From Mercurialis annua (taxonomy: Eukaryota > Streptophyta > Magnoliopsida > Malpighiales > Euphorbiaceae), in contig NC_065570.1 in assembly GCF_937616625.2 (NCBI RefSeq), positions 38,509,665 to 38,573,664 on the forward strand: a stretch of DNA of 64,000 nucleotides, given 5' to 3'. Position 1 is the stretch's first letter; each line of letters begins with the position of its first letter. The notes below the pieces were generated by a model that did no database searches, was not told where the DNA came from, and saw nothing but the letters and a program-made list of their open reading frames with translations. The translations under genes were made by a program, and so were the position numbers. This document shows, in pieces, positions 13,557 to 28,100 of this stretch.

Positions 13557-15249
13557 TTATGAAACAAATCCAATCGTTTCAAATTTTTAGCAATTTAAGC
13601 CAAACGTTTACAAACGTTACGAAACAAATCCAAACGTTTCACCTTTTTAGCAATTTAAGCTAAATGTTTACAAACGTTACGAAGCAACACCAAACTTTTA
13701 CAAAGGTTAAGAAACAAAATCAAACGTTTCTCCTTTTTAGCGATTTAAGCTAAACGTTTACAAACGTTACGGAACAAAAACAAATGTTTCACATTTTTAG
13801 CGATTTAAGCCGAACGTTTACAAAATTACGAAACAAAACCAAACGTTTCACCTTTTTAGCGATTTAAGCCAAACGTTTACAAATGTTATAAAACAAATCC
13901 AAAACTTTCACCTTTTTAATAATTTAAGCCAAATATTTACAAACGTTACGAAACAAATCCAAACGTTTCACCTTTTTAGCGATTTTAGCCAAACGTTTAC
14001 AAAGGTTACAAAACCAATCCAAACGTGTCACCTTTTAGCAATTTAAGCCAAACGTTTACAAACGTTACGAAACAAATCCAAACTTGTCACCATTTAAGCT
14101 ATTTTAGCCAAACGTTAACAAAGGTTATGAAACAAAACCAAACGTTTCACCTTTTTAGCGATTAAAGCCAAACGTTTACAAACGTTACGAAACAAATCCA
14201 AACGTTTGACATTTTTAGCGGTTTAAGACAAACATTTGTAACGATTGTAAACGTTTACCAACATTACAAAATAAATCCAAAAGTAAAAAGGTGAAACAAA
14301 ACCAAATGTTTTTAGCGATTTAAGCCAAACGTTTATAAACGTTACGAAACAAATCCAAAAATTTCACATTTTTAGCGATTTAAGCCAAACATTTACAAAC
14401 ACTACGAAACAATTCCAAACGTTTCACCTTTTTAGCGATTGAAGCCAAATGTTTACAAACACTATGAAATAATTCCAAACGTTTATAACGTTACGAAACA
14501 AATCCAAAATTTTCACTTTTTAAGCGATTTAAGCCAAACGTGTTTACAAACGTTACGAAACAATTCCAGACGTTTCCCCTTTTTAGTGATTTATACCAAA
14601 CATTTACAAACGTTACGAAACAAATCCAAACGTTTCCCATTTTTAGCGATTTAAGCCAAACATCTACAAACGTTATGAAATAAAGCCAAACGTTTACAAA
14701 CGTTACGAAAAGAATCCAAATGTTTCACCTTTTTAGCGATTTAAGCCGAACATTTACAAAGGTTACGTAACAAAACCAAACGTTACACCTTTTTAGCGAT
14801 TTAAGCCAAACATATACAAATGTTACGAAACAAATCCAAGCGTTTCACCTTTTTAGTGATTTATGCCAAACTTTTACAAACGTTACGAAAAAAATCCAAA
14901 TGTTTCCCCTTTTTAGAGATTGAAGCCAAACGTTTACAAACGTTATGAAGCAAAACCAAATGTTTAAAACGTTACGAAACAAATCCAAACTTTTCACCTT
15001 TTTAGCAATTTAAGCAAACATTTCCCCATTTTAGCGATTTAAGACAAATGTTTACAAACGTTGCGAAACAAATCCAAGTGTTTCACCTTTTTAGCGATTA
15101 TAGCCAAACGTTTACAAACGTTACGAAAAAAATCCAAACATATACCCTTTTTAGCGATTTAAGCCAAACGTTTACAAATGTTACGAAACGAATCCAAACG
15201 TTTGCCATTTTTAGCGATTTCAGCCAAACGTTTACAAACGTTACGAAAC

Positions 15250-15379
15250 AAACGTTTGGCTTAGCGATTTAAACATTTGGATTTGTTTCGTAACGTTTTA
15301 AACGTTTGGATTTGTTTCGTAACGTTTGGTTTTGTTTCGTGACGTTTTAAACGTTTAGATTTTATTCGTAACGTTTAAC
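15250..15379 (-). repeat. Inverted satellite segment 2
   Basis: Reverse-complement monomer sequence (GTTTGGCTTA, then ATTTGGATTTGTTTCG twice, then GGTTTTGTTTCGTGACG) between plus-oriented monomers. A short plus-oriented piece, AGCGATTTAAA, sits inside the left edge, so the structure is more than a simple flip. It is copied at 24817-24946. Confidence 0.85.
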
Positions 15380-18079
15380 GTTTAAAAAAGTTTCAAAACA
15401 AAACCAAACGTTTCACCTTTTTAGCGATTTATGCCAAACGTTTACAAATGCTACGAAACAAATCTAAACGTTTCACCTTTTTAGCGATTTAAGCCAAACA
15501 TTTACAAACATTATAAAACAAATCCAAACGTTTAAAATGTTACGAAACTAAACTAAACGTTTCACCTTTTTAGCAATTTAAGCCATACATTTACAAACGT
15601 TGCAAAACAAATCCAAACTTTTAAAATGTTACGAAACAAATCTAAATGTTTCATATTTTTAGCAATTTAAACCAAACGTTTACAAACGTTACGAAACAAA
15701 TCCAAACCTTATACCTTTTTAGTAATTTATGCAAAACGTTTACAAACATTACGTAACAAATCAAAACGTTTCACCTTTTTTGTAATTTAAGCCAAACGTT
15801 TACAAACGTTACGAAACAAAACCAAACGTTTACAAAGGTCATGAAACAAAACCAAACGTTTCACCTTTTTAGCGATTTAAGCCAAACGTTTACAAACGTT
15901 ACAGAACAAAAAAAATGTTTCACATATTTAGCGATTTAAGCCGAACGTTTAAAAGCGTTACTAAACAAAACCAAACGTTTGACCTTTTTAGCGATTTAAG
16001 CCAAACGTTTACAAACATTACAAAACAAATCCAAACGTTTCACCTTTTTAGAGATATAAGCTTAACGTTTACAAATGTTATGAAACAAATCCAAACGTTT
16101 CACCTTTTTAGCGATTTAAGCCTAACGTTTACGAAGGTTACGAAACAAATCCAAATGTGTCACCTTTTTAGCAATTTAAGCCAAACGTTTACAAACGTTA
16201 TGAAACAAAACCAAACGTTTCCCCTTTTTAGCGATTTAAGCTAAACGTTTACAAACTTTACCAAACAAATGCAAACGTTTCACCTTTTTAGCGACTTAAG
16301 CCAAACGTTTATAAACGTTACGAAATAAATCCAAATGTTTCACCTTTTTAACGATTTAAGCCAAACATTTTATAAACGTGACGAAACAAAACCAAACGTT
16401 TAAAACGTTACGCAACAAATCCAAACGCTTCACATTTATAGCGATTTAAGCCAAACGTTTACAAATGGTACGAAATAAAACTAAACGTTTCCCCTTTTTA
16501 TCGATATAAGCAAAATGTTTACAAACGTTACGAAATAAATCCAAACGTTTCACATTTTTAGCGATTTAAGCCGAACATAAACGTTTACAAATGTAACAAA
16601 ACAAATCCAAACGTAAAAAGGTGAAACAAAACCAAACGTTTTTTGCGATTTAAGCCAAACGTTTACAAACTTTACGAAACAAAACCAAACGTCTCTCCTT
16701 TTATGCGGTTTACGCCAAACGTTTACAAATGTTACGAAACAAATTCAAACGTTTCACTTTGTTAGCGATTTAAGCCAAATGTTTACAAACGCTACAAACC
16801 AATTCCAAACTTTTCACCTGTTTAGCGATTGAAGCCAAATGTTTACAAACGTTACGAAACAAAGCCAAACGTTTAAAACATTACGAAACAAATCCAAATG
16901 TTCACCTTTTTAGAGATTTAAGCCAAACGTTATGAAACAAATCCAAACGTTTCACCTTTTTAGCGACTTAAGCCAAACATTTGCAAACGTTACGAAACAA
17001 ATTCAAACGTTTCACATTTTTGGCGATTTAAGCCAAACGTCTACAAACGTTACGAAACAAAGCCAAATGTTTACAAACATTACGAAACAAATCCAAACGT
17101 TTCACCTTATTAGCAATTTAAGCTGAACATTTACAAAGGTTACGAAACAAATCCAAGCGTTTCACCTTTTTAGCTATTTAAGCCAAACGTTTACAAACGT
17201 TACAAAACAAATTCATATGTTTCACCTTTTTAGCGATTTAAGCTACATGTTTACAAACGTTACGAAACAAATCCAAACGTTTAACCTTTTTTGCGATTTA
17301 AGCCAAACGTTTAAAAACATTCCGAAATGAATTCAAACGTTTTCCCTTTTTAGCGATTTAAGCCAACCGTTTACAAACGTTACGAAACAAAACCAAACGT
17401 TTCCCATTTTTTAGCGATTTAAGCCAAACATTTACAAACGTTACGAAACAAAACTAAATGTTTACAAAGGTTATGAAACAAAACCAAACGTTTTTCCTTT
17501 TTAGCGATTTAAGCCAAACGTTTACAAACGTTACAGAACAAAAACAAACGTTTCACATTTTTAGCAATTTAAGCCGAACGTTAACAAACGTTACAAAACA
17601 AAACCAAACGTTTCCCCTTTTTAGCGGTTTAAGCCAAACGTTTACAAACATTACAAAACAAATCGAAACGTTTTACCTTTTTAGCGATTTAAGCCAAATG
17701 TTTACAAACGTTACAAAATAATTGCAAACGTTTCACCTTTTTAGCGATCTAAACCAAACGTTTATAAACGTTACGAAACAAAACCAAACGTTTCACCTTT
17801 TTAGCGGTATAAGCCAAACGTTTACAAAGGTTATGAAACAAAACCAAACATTTCCCCTTTTTAGCGATTTTAGCCAAATGTAAACAAACGTTACGAAACA
17901 AAACCAAACGTTTCACCTTTTAAGCGATTTAAGCCAAATATTTACAAATGTTACGAAACAAATCCAAACGTTTCATATTTTTAGCAATTTAAGCCAAACG
18001 TTTATAAACTCTACGAAACAATTCCAAATGTTTCAACTTTTTAGCGATTGAAGCCAAACGTTTACAAACGTTACGAAAT

Positions 18080-20780
18080 AAAACCGAATGTTTACAAAGG
18101 TTATGAAACAAAACCAAACGTTTCTCCTTTTTAGCGATTTAAGCAAAACGTTTACAAATGTTACGGAACAAAAACAAACGTTTCACATTTTTAGCGATTT
18201 AAGCCGAACGTTAAAAAACGTTACAAAACAAAACCAAATGTTTCACCTTTTTAGCGATTTAAGCCAAACGTTTGCAAACATTACAAAACAAATCAAAACG
18301 TTTTACCTTTTTAGCGATTTAAGCCAAACGTTTTGTTTACAAAGGTTACGAGGCAAATAAAAACGTGTCACCTTTTTAGCAATTTAAGCCTAACGTTTAC
18401 AAACGTTACGAAACAAATCCAAACGTGTCACCTTTTTAGCGATTTAAGCCAAACGTTTACAAAGGTTGTTAAACGAAACCAAATGTTTAACCTTTTTAGC
18501 GATTTGAACCAAATGTTTACAAAGGATATGAAACAAAACCAAACGTTTCCCCTTTTTAACGATTTTAGCCAAACGTTTACAAACGTTACGAAACAAAACC
18601 AAACGTTTCACTTTTTAAGCAATTTAAGCCAAACATTTACAAATGTTACGAAACAAATCCAAACGTTTCTCATTTTTAGCGATTTAAGCCAAACGTTTAC
18701 AAACACTACGAAACAATTCCAAACGTTTCACCTTTTTAGCGATTGAAGCGAAACGTTTACAAACGTTACGAAACAAACTTAAACGTTTAAAACGTTTCGA
18801 AAAAAATCCAACGTTTACAAACGTTACGAAAAAAATCCAAATGTTTCACCTTTTTACCGATATTAGCCAAATGTTTACAAACGTTACGAAACAAATCCAA
18901 ACATTTCATATTTTTAACGATTTAAGCCAAACGTCTGCAAACATTACGAAACAAAGGCAAAGGTTTACAAACGTTACGAAACTAATCCAAACGTTTCACC
19001 TTTTTAGCGATTTAAGCCAAACGTTTACAAAGGTTATGAAACAAAACCAAACGTTTCACATTTTTAGCGATTTAAGCCAAACGTTTACAAACGTTACGAA
19101 ACAAAACCAAATGTTTACAAAGGTTATGAAACAAAACCAAACGTTTCTCCTTTTTAGCGATTTAACCCAAACGTTTACAAATGTTACGGAACAAAAACAA
19201 ACGTTTCTCATTTTTAGCGATTTAAGCCGAACGTTAAAAACGTTACAAAACAAAACCAAATATTTCACCTTTTTAGCGATTTAAGCCAAACGTTTACAAA
19301 CATTACAAAAAAATCGAAACGTTTTACCTTTTTAGCGATTTAAGCCAAACGTTTTGTTTACAAAGGTTTCGAGGCAAATAAAAATGTGTCACCTTTTTAG
19401 CAATTTAAGCCTAACGTTTACAAACGTTACGAAACAAATCCAAACGTGTCACCTTTTTAGCGATTTAAGCCAAACGTTTACAAAGGTTGTTAAACGAAAC
19501 CAAATGTTTAACCTTTTTAGCGATTTGAACCAAATGTTTACAAAGGATATGAAACAAAACCAAACGTTTCCCCTTTTTAACGATTTTAGCCAAACGTTTA
19601 CAAACGTTACGAATCAAAACCAAACGTTTCACCTTTTAAGCAATTTAAGCCAAACATTTACAAATGTTACGAAACAAATCCAAACGTTTCTCATTTTTAG
19701 CGATTTAAGCCAAACGTTTACAAACACTACGAAACAATTCCAAACGTTTCACCTTTTTAGCGATTGAAGCAAAACGTTTACAAACGTTACGAAACAAACT
19801 TAAACGTTTAAAACGTTTCGAAACAAATTCAACGTTTACAAACGTTACGAAACAAATCCAAATGTTTCACCTTTATACCGATATTAGCCAAATGTTTACA
19901 AACGTTACGAAACAAATCCAAACATTTCATATTTTTTACTATTTAAGCCAAACGTCTACAAACATTACGAAACAAAGGCAAAGGTTTACAAACGTTACGA
20001 AACTAATCCAAACGTTTCACCTTTTTAGCAATTTAAGCCAAACGTTTACAAAGGTTATGAAACAAAACCAAACATTTCATATTTTTAGCGATTTAAGCCA
20101 AATGTTTACAAACGTTACGAAACAAAACCAAATGTTTACAAAAGTTATGAAACAAAACCAAACGTTTCTCCTTTTTAGCGATTTAAGCCAAACGTTTACA
20201 AATGTTACGAAACAAACACAAACGTTTCACATTTTTAGCGATTTAAGCCGAACGTTAAAAAACGTTACAAAACAAAACCAAATGTTTCACCTTTTTAGCG
20301 ATTTAAGCCAAACGTTTACAAACATTACGAAACAAATCGAAACGTTTTACCTTTTTAGCGATTTAAGCCAAACGTTTTGTTTACAAAGGTTACGAGGCAA
20401 ATAAAAACGTTTCACCTTTTTAGCAATTTAAGCCTAACGTTTACAAACGTTACGAAACAAATCCAAACGTGTCACCTTTTTAGCGATTTAAGCCAAACGT
20501 TTACAAAGGTTGTTAAACGAAACCAAATGTTTAACCTTTTTAGCGATTTGAACCAAATGTTTACAAAGGATATGAAACAAAACCAAACGTTTCCCCTTTT
20601 TAACGATTTTAGCCAAACGTTTACAAACGTTACGAAACAAAACCAAACGTTTCAACTTTTAAGAAATTTAAGCCAAACATTTACAAATGTTACGAAATAA
20701 ATCCAAACGTTTCTCATTTTTAGCGATTTAAGCCAAACGTTTACAAACACTACGAAACAATTCCAAACGTTTCACCTTTT
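18080..20780 (+). repeat. 1.02-kb higher-order repeat, three copies
   Basis: Matching blocks begin at 18088, about 19110 and about 20131, and at 18333, 19354 and 20377, giving a period of 1,021-1,023 bp (about 17 monomers). Shared private variants include TTGTTAAACGAAACC, GGATATGAAACAAAACC and the truncated GTTTTGTTTACAAAGG join. The homologous part of copy B (about 26780-27560) has only one such unit. Confidence 0.82.
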
Positions 20781-21984
20781 TAGCGATTTAAGCCGAACGT
20801 TTACAAAGGTTACGAAACAAAACCAAACGTTTCACCTTTTTAGCGATTTAAGCCGAACGTTTACAAACGTTACGAAAAAAATCCAAGCGTTTCACCTTTT
20901 TAGCGATTTAAGCCAAACGTTTACAAACGTTGCAAAACAAATTCAAACGTTTCACATTTTTAGAGATTGAAGCCAAATGTTTACAAATGATATGAAACAA
21001 AACCAAACGTTTAAAACGTTCGAAACAAATCCAAAAGTTTCGCATTTTTAGCGAATGTAGCCAACGTTTCCCCATTTTAGCGATTTAAGCCAAACGTTTA
21101 CAAACATTACGAAACAAATCCAAGCGTTTCACCTTTTTAGCGATTTAAGCCAAATGTTTACAAACGTTACGAAACTAATCCAAACATTTCATATTTTTAG
21201 CAATTTAAGCCAAACGTTTACAAATGTTACGAAATAAATCTAAACGTTACGAAACAAAGCCAAACGTTTACAAATTCTACAAAACAAATCCAAGCGTTTT
21301 ACCTTTTTAGCAATTAAAGCGAAATGTTTACAAACGTTACAAAACAAATCCAAATGTTTCCCGTTTTTAGCAATTTAAGGCAAACGTTTACAAACATTAC
21401 GAAACAAATCCATGCGTTTCACGTTTTTAGCAATTTAAGCCAAACGTTTACAAACGTTACGAAACAAACCCAAACGTTTCACCTTTTTAGCAATTTAAGC
21501 AAAACGTTTAGCAACATTACGAAACAAATCCAAACGTTTCACCTTTTTAGCGATTTAAGCCAAACGTTTACAAACATTACGAAACAAATCCTAGTGTTTC
21601 ACGTTTTTAGCGATTTAAGCCAAACATTTACAAACGTTACGAAACAAATCCAAGCATTTCACCTTTTTAGCAATTTAAGCCAAACGTTTAAAAACATTAC
21701 GAAACAAATCCAAACGTTTTCCCTTTTTAGCGATTTAAGCCAAACGTTTACAAACGTTACGAAAGAAAACCAAACGTTTCACATTTTTAGCGATTTAAGC
21801 CAAACGTTTACAAACGATACGAAACAAAACCAAATGTTTACAAAGGTTATGAAACAATACCAAACGTTTCACCTTTTTAGCGATTTATGCCAAACGTTTA
21901 CAAACGTTACAGAACAAAAACAAACGTTTCACATTTTTAGCGATTTAAGCCGAACATTAACAATCGTTTACAAACGTTACGAAA

Positions 21985-22193
21985 CAAATTTTGATTGTTT
22001 ATGACAAATAATAAATATTTCATATATACATATAATCAACAAAAAATCAACTCGAAATATTTCTCTTTGGTGACCAAAAATCTTTCTATCTTAACATAAC
22101 CAAATAGTATAGTAACTAAAATGTTACGTATAGAAGTTCGGTCACCATTTTGCAATTTTTGAAAAGTACAGTTACCTCCAAAATCAATTACTC
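21985..22193. mobile_element. MITE fragment (3' part of the 13186 MITE)
   Basis: Matches 13338-13546 nearly base for base and ends with the same right terminal repeat and the same following GTTTAAAACG (22194-22203). The left 152 bp of the MITE are missing. The break with satellite falls at CAAAT, shared by the satellite (GAAACAAATCC) and the MITE (ATCAAATTTTG). It is a by-product of segmental duplication, not a second transposition. Confidence 0.9.
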
Positions 22194-25100
22194 GTTTAAA
22201 ACGTTATGAAACAAATCCAATCGTTTCAAAATTTTAGCAATTTAAGCCAAACGTTTACAAACGTTACGAAACAAATCCAAACGTTTCACCTTTTTAGCAA
22301 TTTAAGCTAAATGTTTACAAACATTACGAAACAACACCAAACTTTTACAAAGGTTAAGAAACAAAATCAAACGTTTCTCCTTTTTAGCGATTTAAGCTAA
22401 ACGTTTACAAACGTTACGGAACAAAAACAAATGTTTCACATTTTTAGCGATTTAAGCCGAACGTTTACAAAATTACGAAACAAAACCAAACGTTTCCCCT
22501 TTTTAGCGATTTAAGCCAAACGTTTACAAATGTTATAAAACAAATCCAAAACTTTCACCTTTTTAATAATTTAAGCCAAATATTTACAAACGTTACGAAA
22601 CAAATCCAAACGTTTCACCTTTTTAGCGATTTTAGCCAAACGTTTACAAAGGTTACAAAACAAATCCAAACGTGTCACCTTTTAGCAATTTAAGCCAAAC
22701 GTTTACAAACGTTACGAAACAAATCCAAACTTGTCACCATTTAAGCTATTTTAGCCAAACGTTAACAAAGGTTATGAAACAAAACCAAACGTTTCACCTT
22801 TTTAGCGATTAAAGCCAAACGTTTACAAACGTTACGAAACAAATCCAAACGTTTGACATTTTTAGCGGTTTAAGACAAACATTTGTAACGATTGTAAACG
22901 TTTACCAACATTACAAAATAAATCCAAAAGTAAAAAGGTGAAACAAAACCAAATGTTTTTAGCGATTTAAGCCAAACGTTTATAAACGTTACGAAACAAA
23001 TCCGAAAATTTCACATTTTTAGCGATTTAAGCCAAACATTTACAAACACTACGAAACAATTCCAAACGTTTCACCTTTTTAGCGATTGAAGCCAAATGTT
23101 TACAAACGCTATGAAATAAGTCCAAACGTTTATAACGTTACGAAACAAATCCAAAATTTTCACTTTTTAAGCGATTTAAGCCAAACGTGTTTACAAACGT
23201 TACGAAACAATTCCAGACGTTTCCCCTTTTTAGTGATTTATACCAAACATTTACAAACGTTACGAAACAAATCCAAACGTTTCCCATTTTTAGCGATTTA
23301 AGCCAAACATCTACAAACGTTATGAAATAAAGCCAAACGTTTACAAACGTTACGAAAAGAATCCAAATGTTTCACCTTTTTAGCGATTTAAGCCGAACAT
23401 TTACAAAGGTTACGTAACAAAACCAAACGTTACACCTTTTTTAGCGATTTAAGCCAAACAGATACAAATGTTACGAAACAAATCCAAGCGTTTCACCTTT
23501 TTGGTGATTTATGCCAAACTTTTACAAACGTTACGAAAAAAATCCAAATGTTTCCCCTTTTTAGAGATTGAAGCGAAACGTTTACAAACGTTATGAAGTA
23601 AAACCAAATGTTTAAAACGTTACGAATCAAATCCAAACTTTTCACCTTTTTAGCAATTTAAGCAAACATTTCCCCATTTTAGCGATTTATGACAAATGTT
23701 TACAAACGTTGCGAAACAAATCCAAGTGTTTCACCTTTTTAGCGATTTTAGCCAAATGTTTACAAACGTTACGAAACTAATCCAAACGTTTCACATTTTT
23801 AGCAATATAAGCCAAACGTTTCACATTTTTAGCAATATAAGCCAAACGTTTACAAACGTTACGAAAAAAATGCAAACGTTACGAAACAAAGCCAAATGTC
23901 TATAAACGTTACGAAACAAATCCAAACGTTTCACCTTTTTAGGGATTTAAGCCAAACGTTTACAAACTTTACGAAGCAAATCCAAGCGTTTCACCTTTCT
24001 AGCGATAGAAGCCAAATGTTTACAAACGCTATGAAACAATTCCTAACGTTTAAAAAGTTACGAAATAAATACAAAAGTTTCACTTTTTTACCGATTTAAG
24101 TCAAACGTGTTTAGAAACGTTACGAAACAATTCCAAACATTTCCTCTTTTTAGCGATTTATACCAAACGTTTACAATCGTTACGAAACAAATCCAAACGT
24201 TTCCCGTTTTTAGCGATTTAAGCCAAACATCTACAAACGTTACGAAATAAAGCCAAACGTTTACAAACGTTCCGAAAAGAATCCAAACGTTTTACCATTT
24301 TAGCTATTTAAGCCGAACATTTACAAAGGTTACGTAACAAAACCAAACGTTTCACCTTTTTAGCGATTTAAGCCAAACGTATACAAATGTTACGAAACAA
24401 ATCCAAGCGTTTCACCTTTTTGGCGATTTATGCCAAACTTTTACAAACGTTACGAAAAAAATCCAAACGTTTCCCCTTTTTAGAGATTGAAGCCAAACGT
24501 TTACAAACGTTGCGAAGCAAAACCAAATGTTTAAAACGTTACGAACCAAATCCGAACTTTTCACCTTTTTAGCAATTTAAGCAAACATTTCCCCATTTTA
24601 GCGATTTAAGCCAAATGTTTACAAACGTTGCGAAACAAATCCAAGTGTTTCACCTTTTTAGCGATTATAGCCAAACGTATACAAACGTTACGAAAAAAAT
24701 CCAAACATTTACCCTTTTTAGCGATTTAAGCCAAACGTTTACAAACGTTACGAAACAAAACCAAACGTTTGCCATTTTTAGCGATTTCAGCCAAACGTTT
24801 ACAAACGTTACGAAACAAACGTTTGGCTTAGCGATTTAAACATTTGGATTTGTTTCGTAACGTTTTAAACGTTTGGATTTGTTTCGTAACGTTTGGTTTT
24901 GTTTCGTGACGTTTTAAACGTTTAGATTTTATTCGTAACGTTTAACGTTTAAAAAAGTTTCAAAACAAAACCAAACGTTTCACCTTTTTAGCGATTTATG
25001 CCAAACGTTTACAAATGCTACGAAACAAACCTAAACGTTTCACCTTTTTAGCGATTTAAGCCAAACATTTACAAACATTATAAAACAAATCCAAACGTTT

Positions 25101-28100
25101 AAAATGTTACGAAACTAAACTAAACGTTTCACCTTTTTAGCAATTTAAGCCATACATTTACAAACGTTGCAAAACAAATCCAAACTTTTAAAACGTTACG
25201 AAACAAATCTAAATGTTTCATATTTTTAGCAATTTAAACCAAACGTTTACAAACGTTACGAAACAAATCCAAACGTTATACCTTTTTAGTAATTTATGCA
25301 AAACGTTTACAAACATTACGTAACAAATCAAAACGTTTCACCTTTTTTGTAATTTAAGCCAAACGTTTACAAACGTTACGAAACAAAACCAAACGTTTAC
25401 AAAGGTCATGAAACAAAACCAAACGTTTCACCTTTGTAGCGATTTAAGCCAAACGTTTACAAACGTTACAGAACAAAAAAAAAATGTTTCACATATTTAG
25501 CGATTTAAGCCGAACGTTTAAAAGCGTTACAAAACAAAACCAAACGTTTGACCTTTTTAGCGATTTAAGCCAAACGTTTACAAACATTACAAAACAAATC
25601 CAAACGTTTCACCTTTTTAGAGATATAAGCTTAACGTTTACAAATGTTATGAAACAAATCCAAACGTTTCACCTTTTTAGCGATTTAAGCCTAACGTTTA
25701 CGAAGGTTACGAAACAAATCCAAATGTGTCACCTTTTTAGCAATTTAAGCCAAACGTTTACAAACGTTACGAAACAAAACCAAACGTTTCACCTTTTTAG
25801 CGATTTAAGCTAAACGTTTATAAACTTTACCAAACAAATGCAAACGTTTCACCTTTTTAGCGACTTAAGCCAAACGTTTATAAACGTTACGAAACAAATC
25901 CAAATGTTTCACCTTTTTAACGATTTAAGCCAAACGTTTTATAAACGTTACGAAACAAAACCAAATGTTTAAAACGTTACGCAACAAATCCAAACGCTTC
26001 ACATTTATAGCGATTTAAGCCAAACGTTTACAAATGGTACGAAATAAAACTAAACGTTTCACCTTTTTATCGATATAAGCAAAATGTTTACAAACGTTAC
26101 GAAATAAATCCAAACGTTTCACATTTTTAGCGATTTAAGCCGAACATAAACGTTTATAAATGTAACAAAACAAATCCAAACGTAAAAAGGTGAAACAAAA
26201 CCAAACGTTTTTTGCGATTTAAGCCAAACGTTTACAAACATTACGAAACAAAACCAAACGTCTCTCCTTTTATGCGGTTTACGCCAAACGTTTACAAATG
26301 TTACGAAACAAATCCAAACGTTTCACTTTGTTAGCGATTTAAGCCAAATGTTTACAAACGCTACAAACCAATTCCAAACTTTTCACCTGTTTAGCGATTG
26401 AAGCCAAATGTTTACAAACGTTACGAAACAAAGCCAAACGTTTAAAACATTACGAAACAAATCCAAATTTTCACCTTTTTAGAGATTTAAGCCAAACGTT
26501 ATGAAACAAATCCAAACATTTCACCTTTTTAGCGACTTAAGCCAAACATTTGCAAACGTTACGAAACAAATTCAAACGTTTCACATTTTTGGTGATTTAA
26601 GCCAAACGTCTACAAACGTTACGAAACAAAGCCAAACGTTTACAAACATTACGAAACAAATCCAAACGTTTCACCTTTTTAGCAATTTAAGCTGAACATT
26701 TACAAAGGTTACGAAACAAATCCAAGCGTTTCACCTTTTTAGCTATTTAAGCCAAACATTTACAAACGTTACGAAACAAATCCAAATGTTTCACCTTTTT
26801 ACCGATATTAGCCAAATGTTTACAAACGTTACGAAACAAATCCAAACATTTCATATTTTTAACGATTTAAGCCGAACGTCTACAAACATTAAGAAACAAA
26901 GGCAAAGGTTTACAAACGTTACGAAACTAATCCAAACGTTTCACCTTTTTAGCAATTTAAGCCAAACGTTTACAAAGGTTATGAAACAAAACCAAACGTT
27001 TCATATTTTTAGCGATTTAAGCCAAACGTTTACAAACGTTACGGAACAAAAACAAACGTTTCCCATTTTTAGCGATTTAAGCCGAACGTTAAAAAACGTT
27101 ACAAAACAAAACCAAATGTTTCACCTTTTTAGCGATTTAAGCCAAACGTTTACAAACATTACAAAACAAATCGAAACGTTTTACCTTTTTAGCGATTTAA
27201 GCCAAACGTTTTACGTGTCACCTTTTTAGAAATTTAAGCCTAACGTTTACAAACGTTACGAACAAATCCAAACGTGTCACCTTTTTAGCGATTTAAGCCA
27301 AACGTTTACAAAGGATGTCAAACGAAACCAAATGTTTAACCTTTTTAGCGATTTGAACCAAATGTTTACAAAGGATATGAAACAAAACCAAACGTTTCCC
27401 CTTTTTAACAATTTTAGCCAAACGTTTACAAACGTTACGAAACAAAACCAAACGTTTCAACTTTTAAGCAATTTAAGCCAAAATTTACAAATGTTACGAA
27501 ATAAATCCAAACGTTTCTCATTTTTAGCAATTTAAGCCAAACGTTTACAAACACTACGAAACAATTCCAAACGTTTCACCTTTTTAGCGATTTAAGCCGA
27601 ACGTTTACAAAGGTTACGAAACAAAACCAAACGTTTCACCTTTTTAGCGATTTAAGCCAAACGTTTACAAACGTTACGAAAAAAATCCAAGCGTTTCACC
27701 TTTTTAGCGATTTAAGCCAAACGTTTACAAACGTTGCAAAACAAATTCAAACGTTTCACATTTTTAGAGATTGAAGCCAAATGTTTACAAATGATATGAA
27801 ACAAAACCAAACGTTTAAAACGTTCGAAACAAATCCAAAAGTTTCGCATTTTTAGCGAATGTAGCCAACGTTTCCCCATTTTAGCGATTTAAGCCAAACG
27901 TTTACAAACATTATGAAACAAATCCAAGCGTTATACCTTTTTAGCGATTTAAGCCAAATGTTTATAAACGTTACGAAACTAATCCAAACATTTCATATTT
28001 TTAGCAATTTAAGCCAAACGTTTACAAATGTTACGAAACAAATCTAAACGTTACGAAACAAAGCCAAACATTTACAATCTCTACAAAACAAATCCAAGCG

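Larger units (their letters stand above)
13338..21984 (+). repeat. 8,647-bp segmental duplication, copy A
   Basis: Sequence from inside the MITE (CAAATTTTGATT at 13338) through the satellite up to 21984 is repeated starting at 21985. The offset is 8,647 at the MITE end, at the target duplication and at 14439/23086. The same rare variants, inverted segment and microinversions appear in the same order in both copies. Confidence 0.88.
13547..21984 (+). repeat. 60-bp satellite array, segment 2
   Basis: Same monomer and orientation as segment 1, starting right after the MITE. Most of it is copy A of the 8.65-kb segmental duplication. It contains one inverted segment (15250-15379), tiny inversions with TAAAAAGGTGAAAC (near 14282 and 16612), and a three-copy 1.02-kb higher-order repeat. 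No gene is seen. Confidence 0.96.

Noticed and set aside
19056..19268. Minus-strand open frames in the satellite (NVWLKSLKR-type repeats)
   Set aside because: Same explanation on the other strand.
21324..22004. 226-codon open frame in the satellite (and dozens of similar 60-180 codon frames)
   Set aside because: It is the 60-bp monomer read in its one open frame. Starts are mostly ATG from decayed CpG, ends are register shifts, and there is no promoter or unique sequence.
21985..22193. Second independent MITE insertion
   Set aside because: Identical flank on the right and mid-element left break show it came with the segmental duplication.
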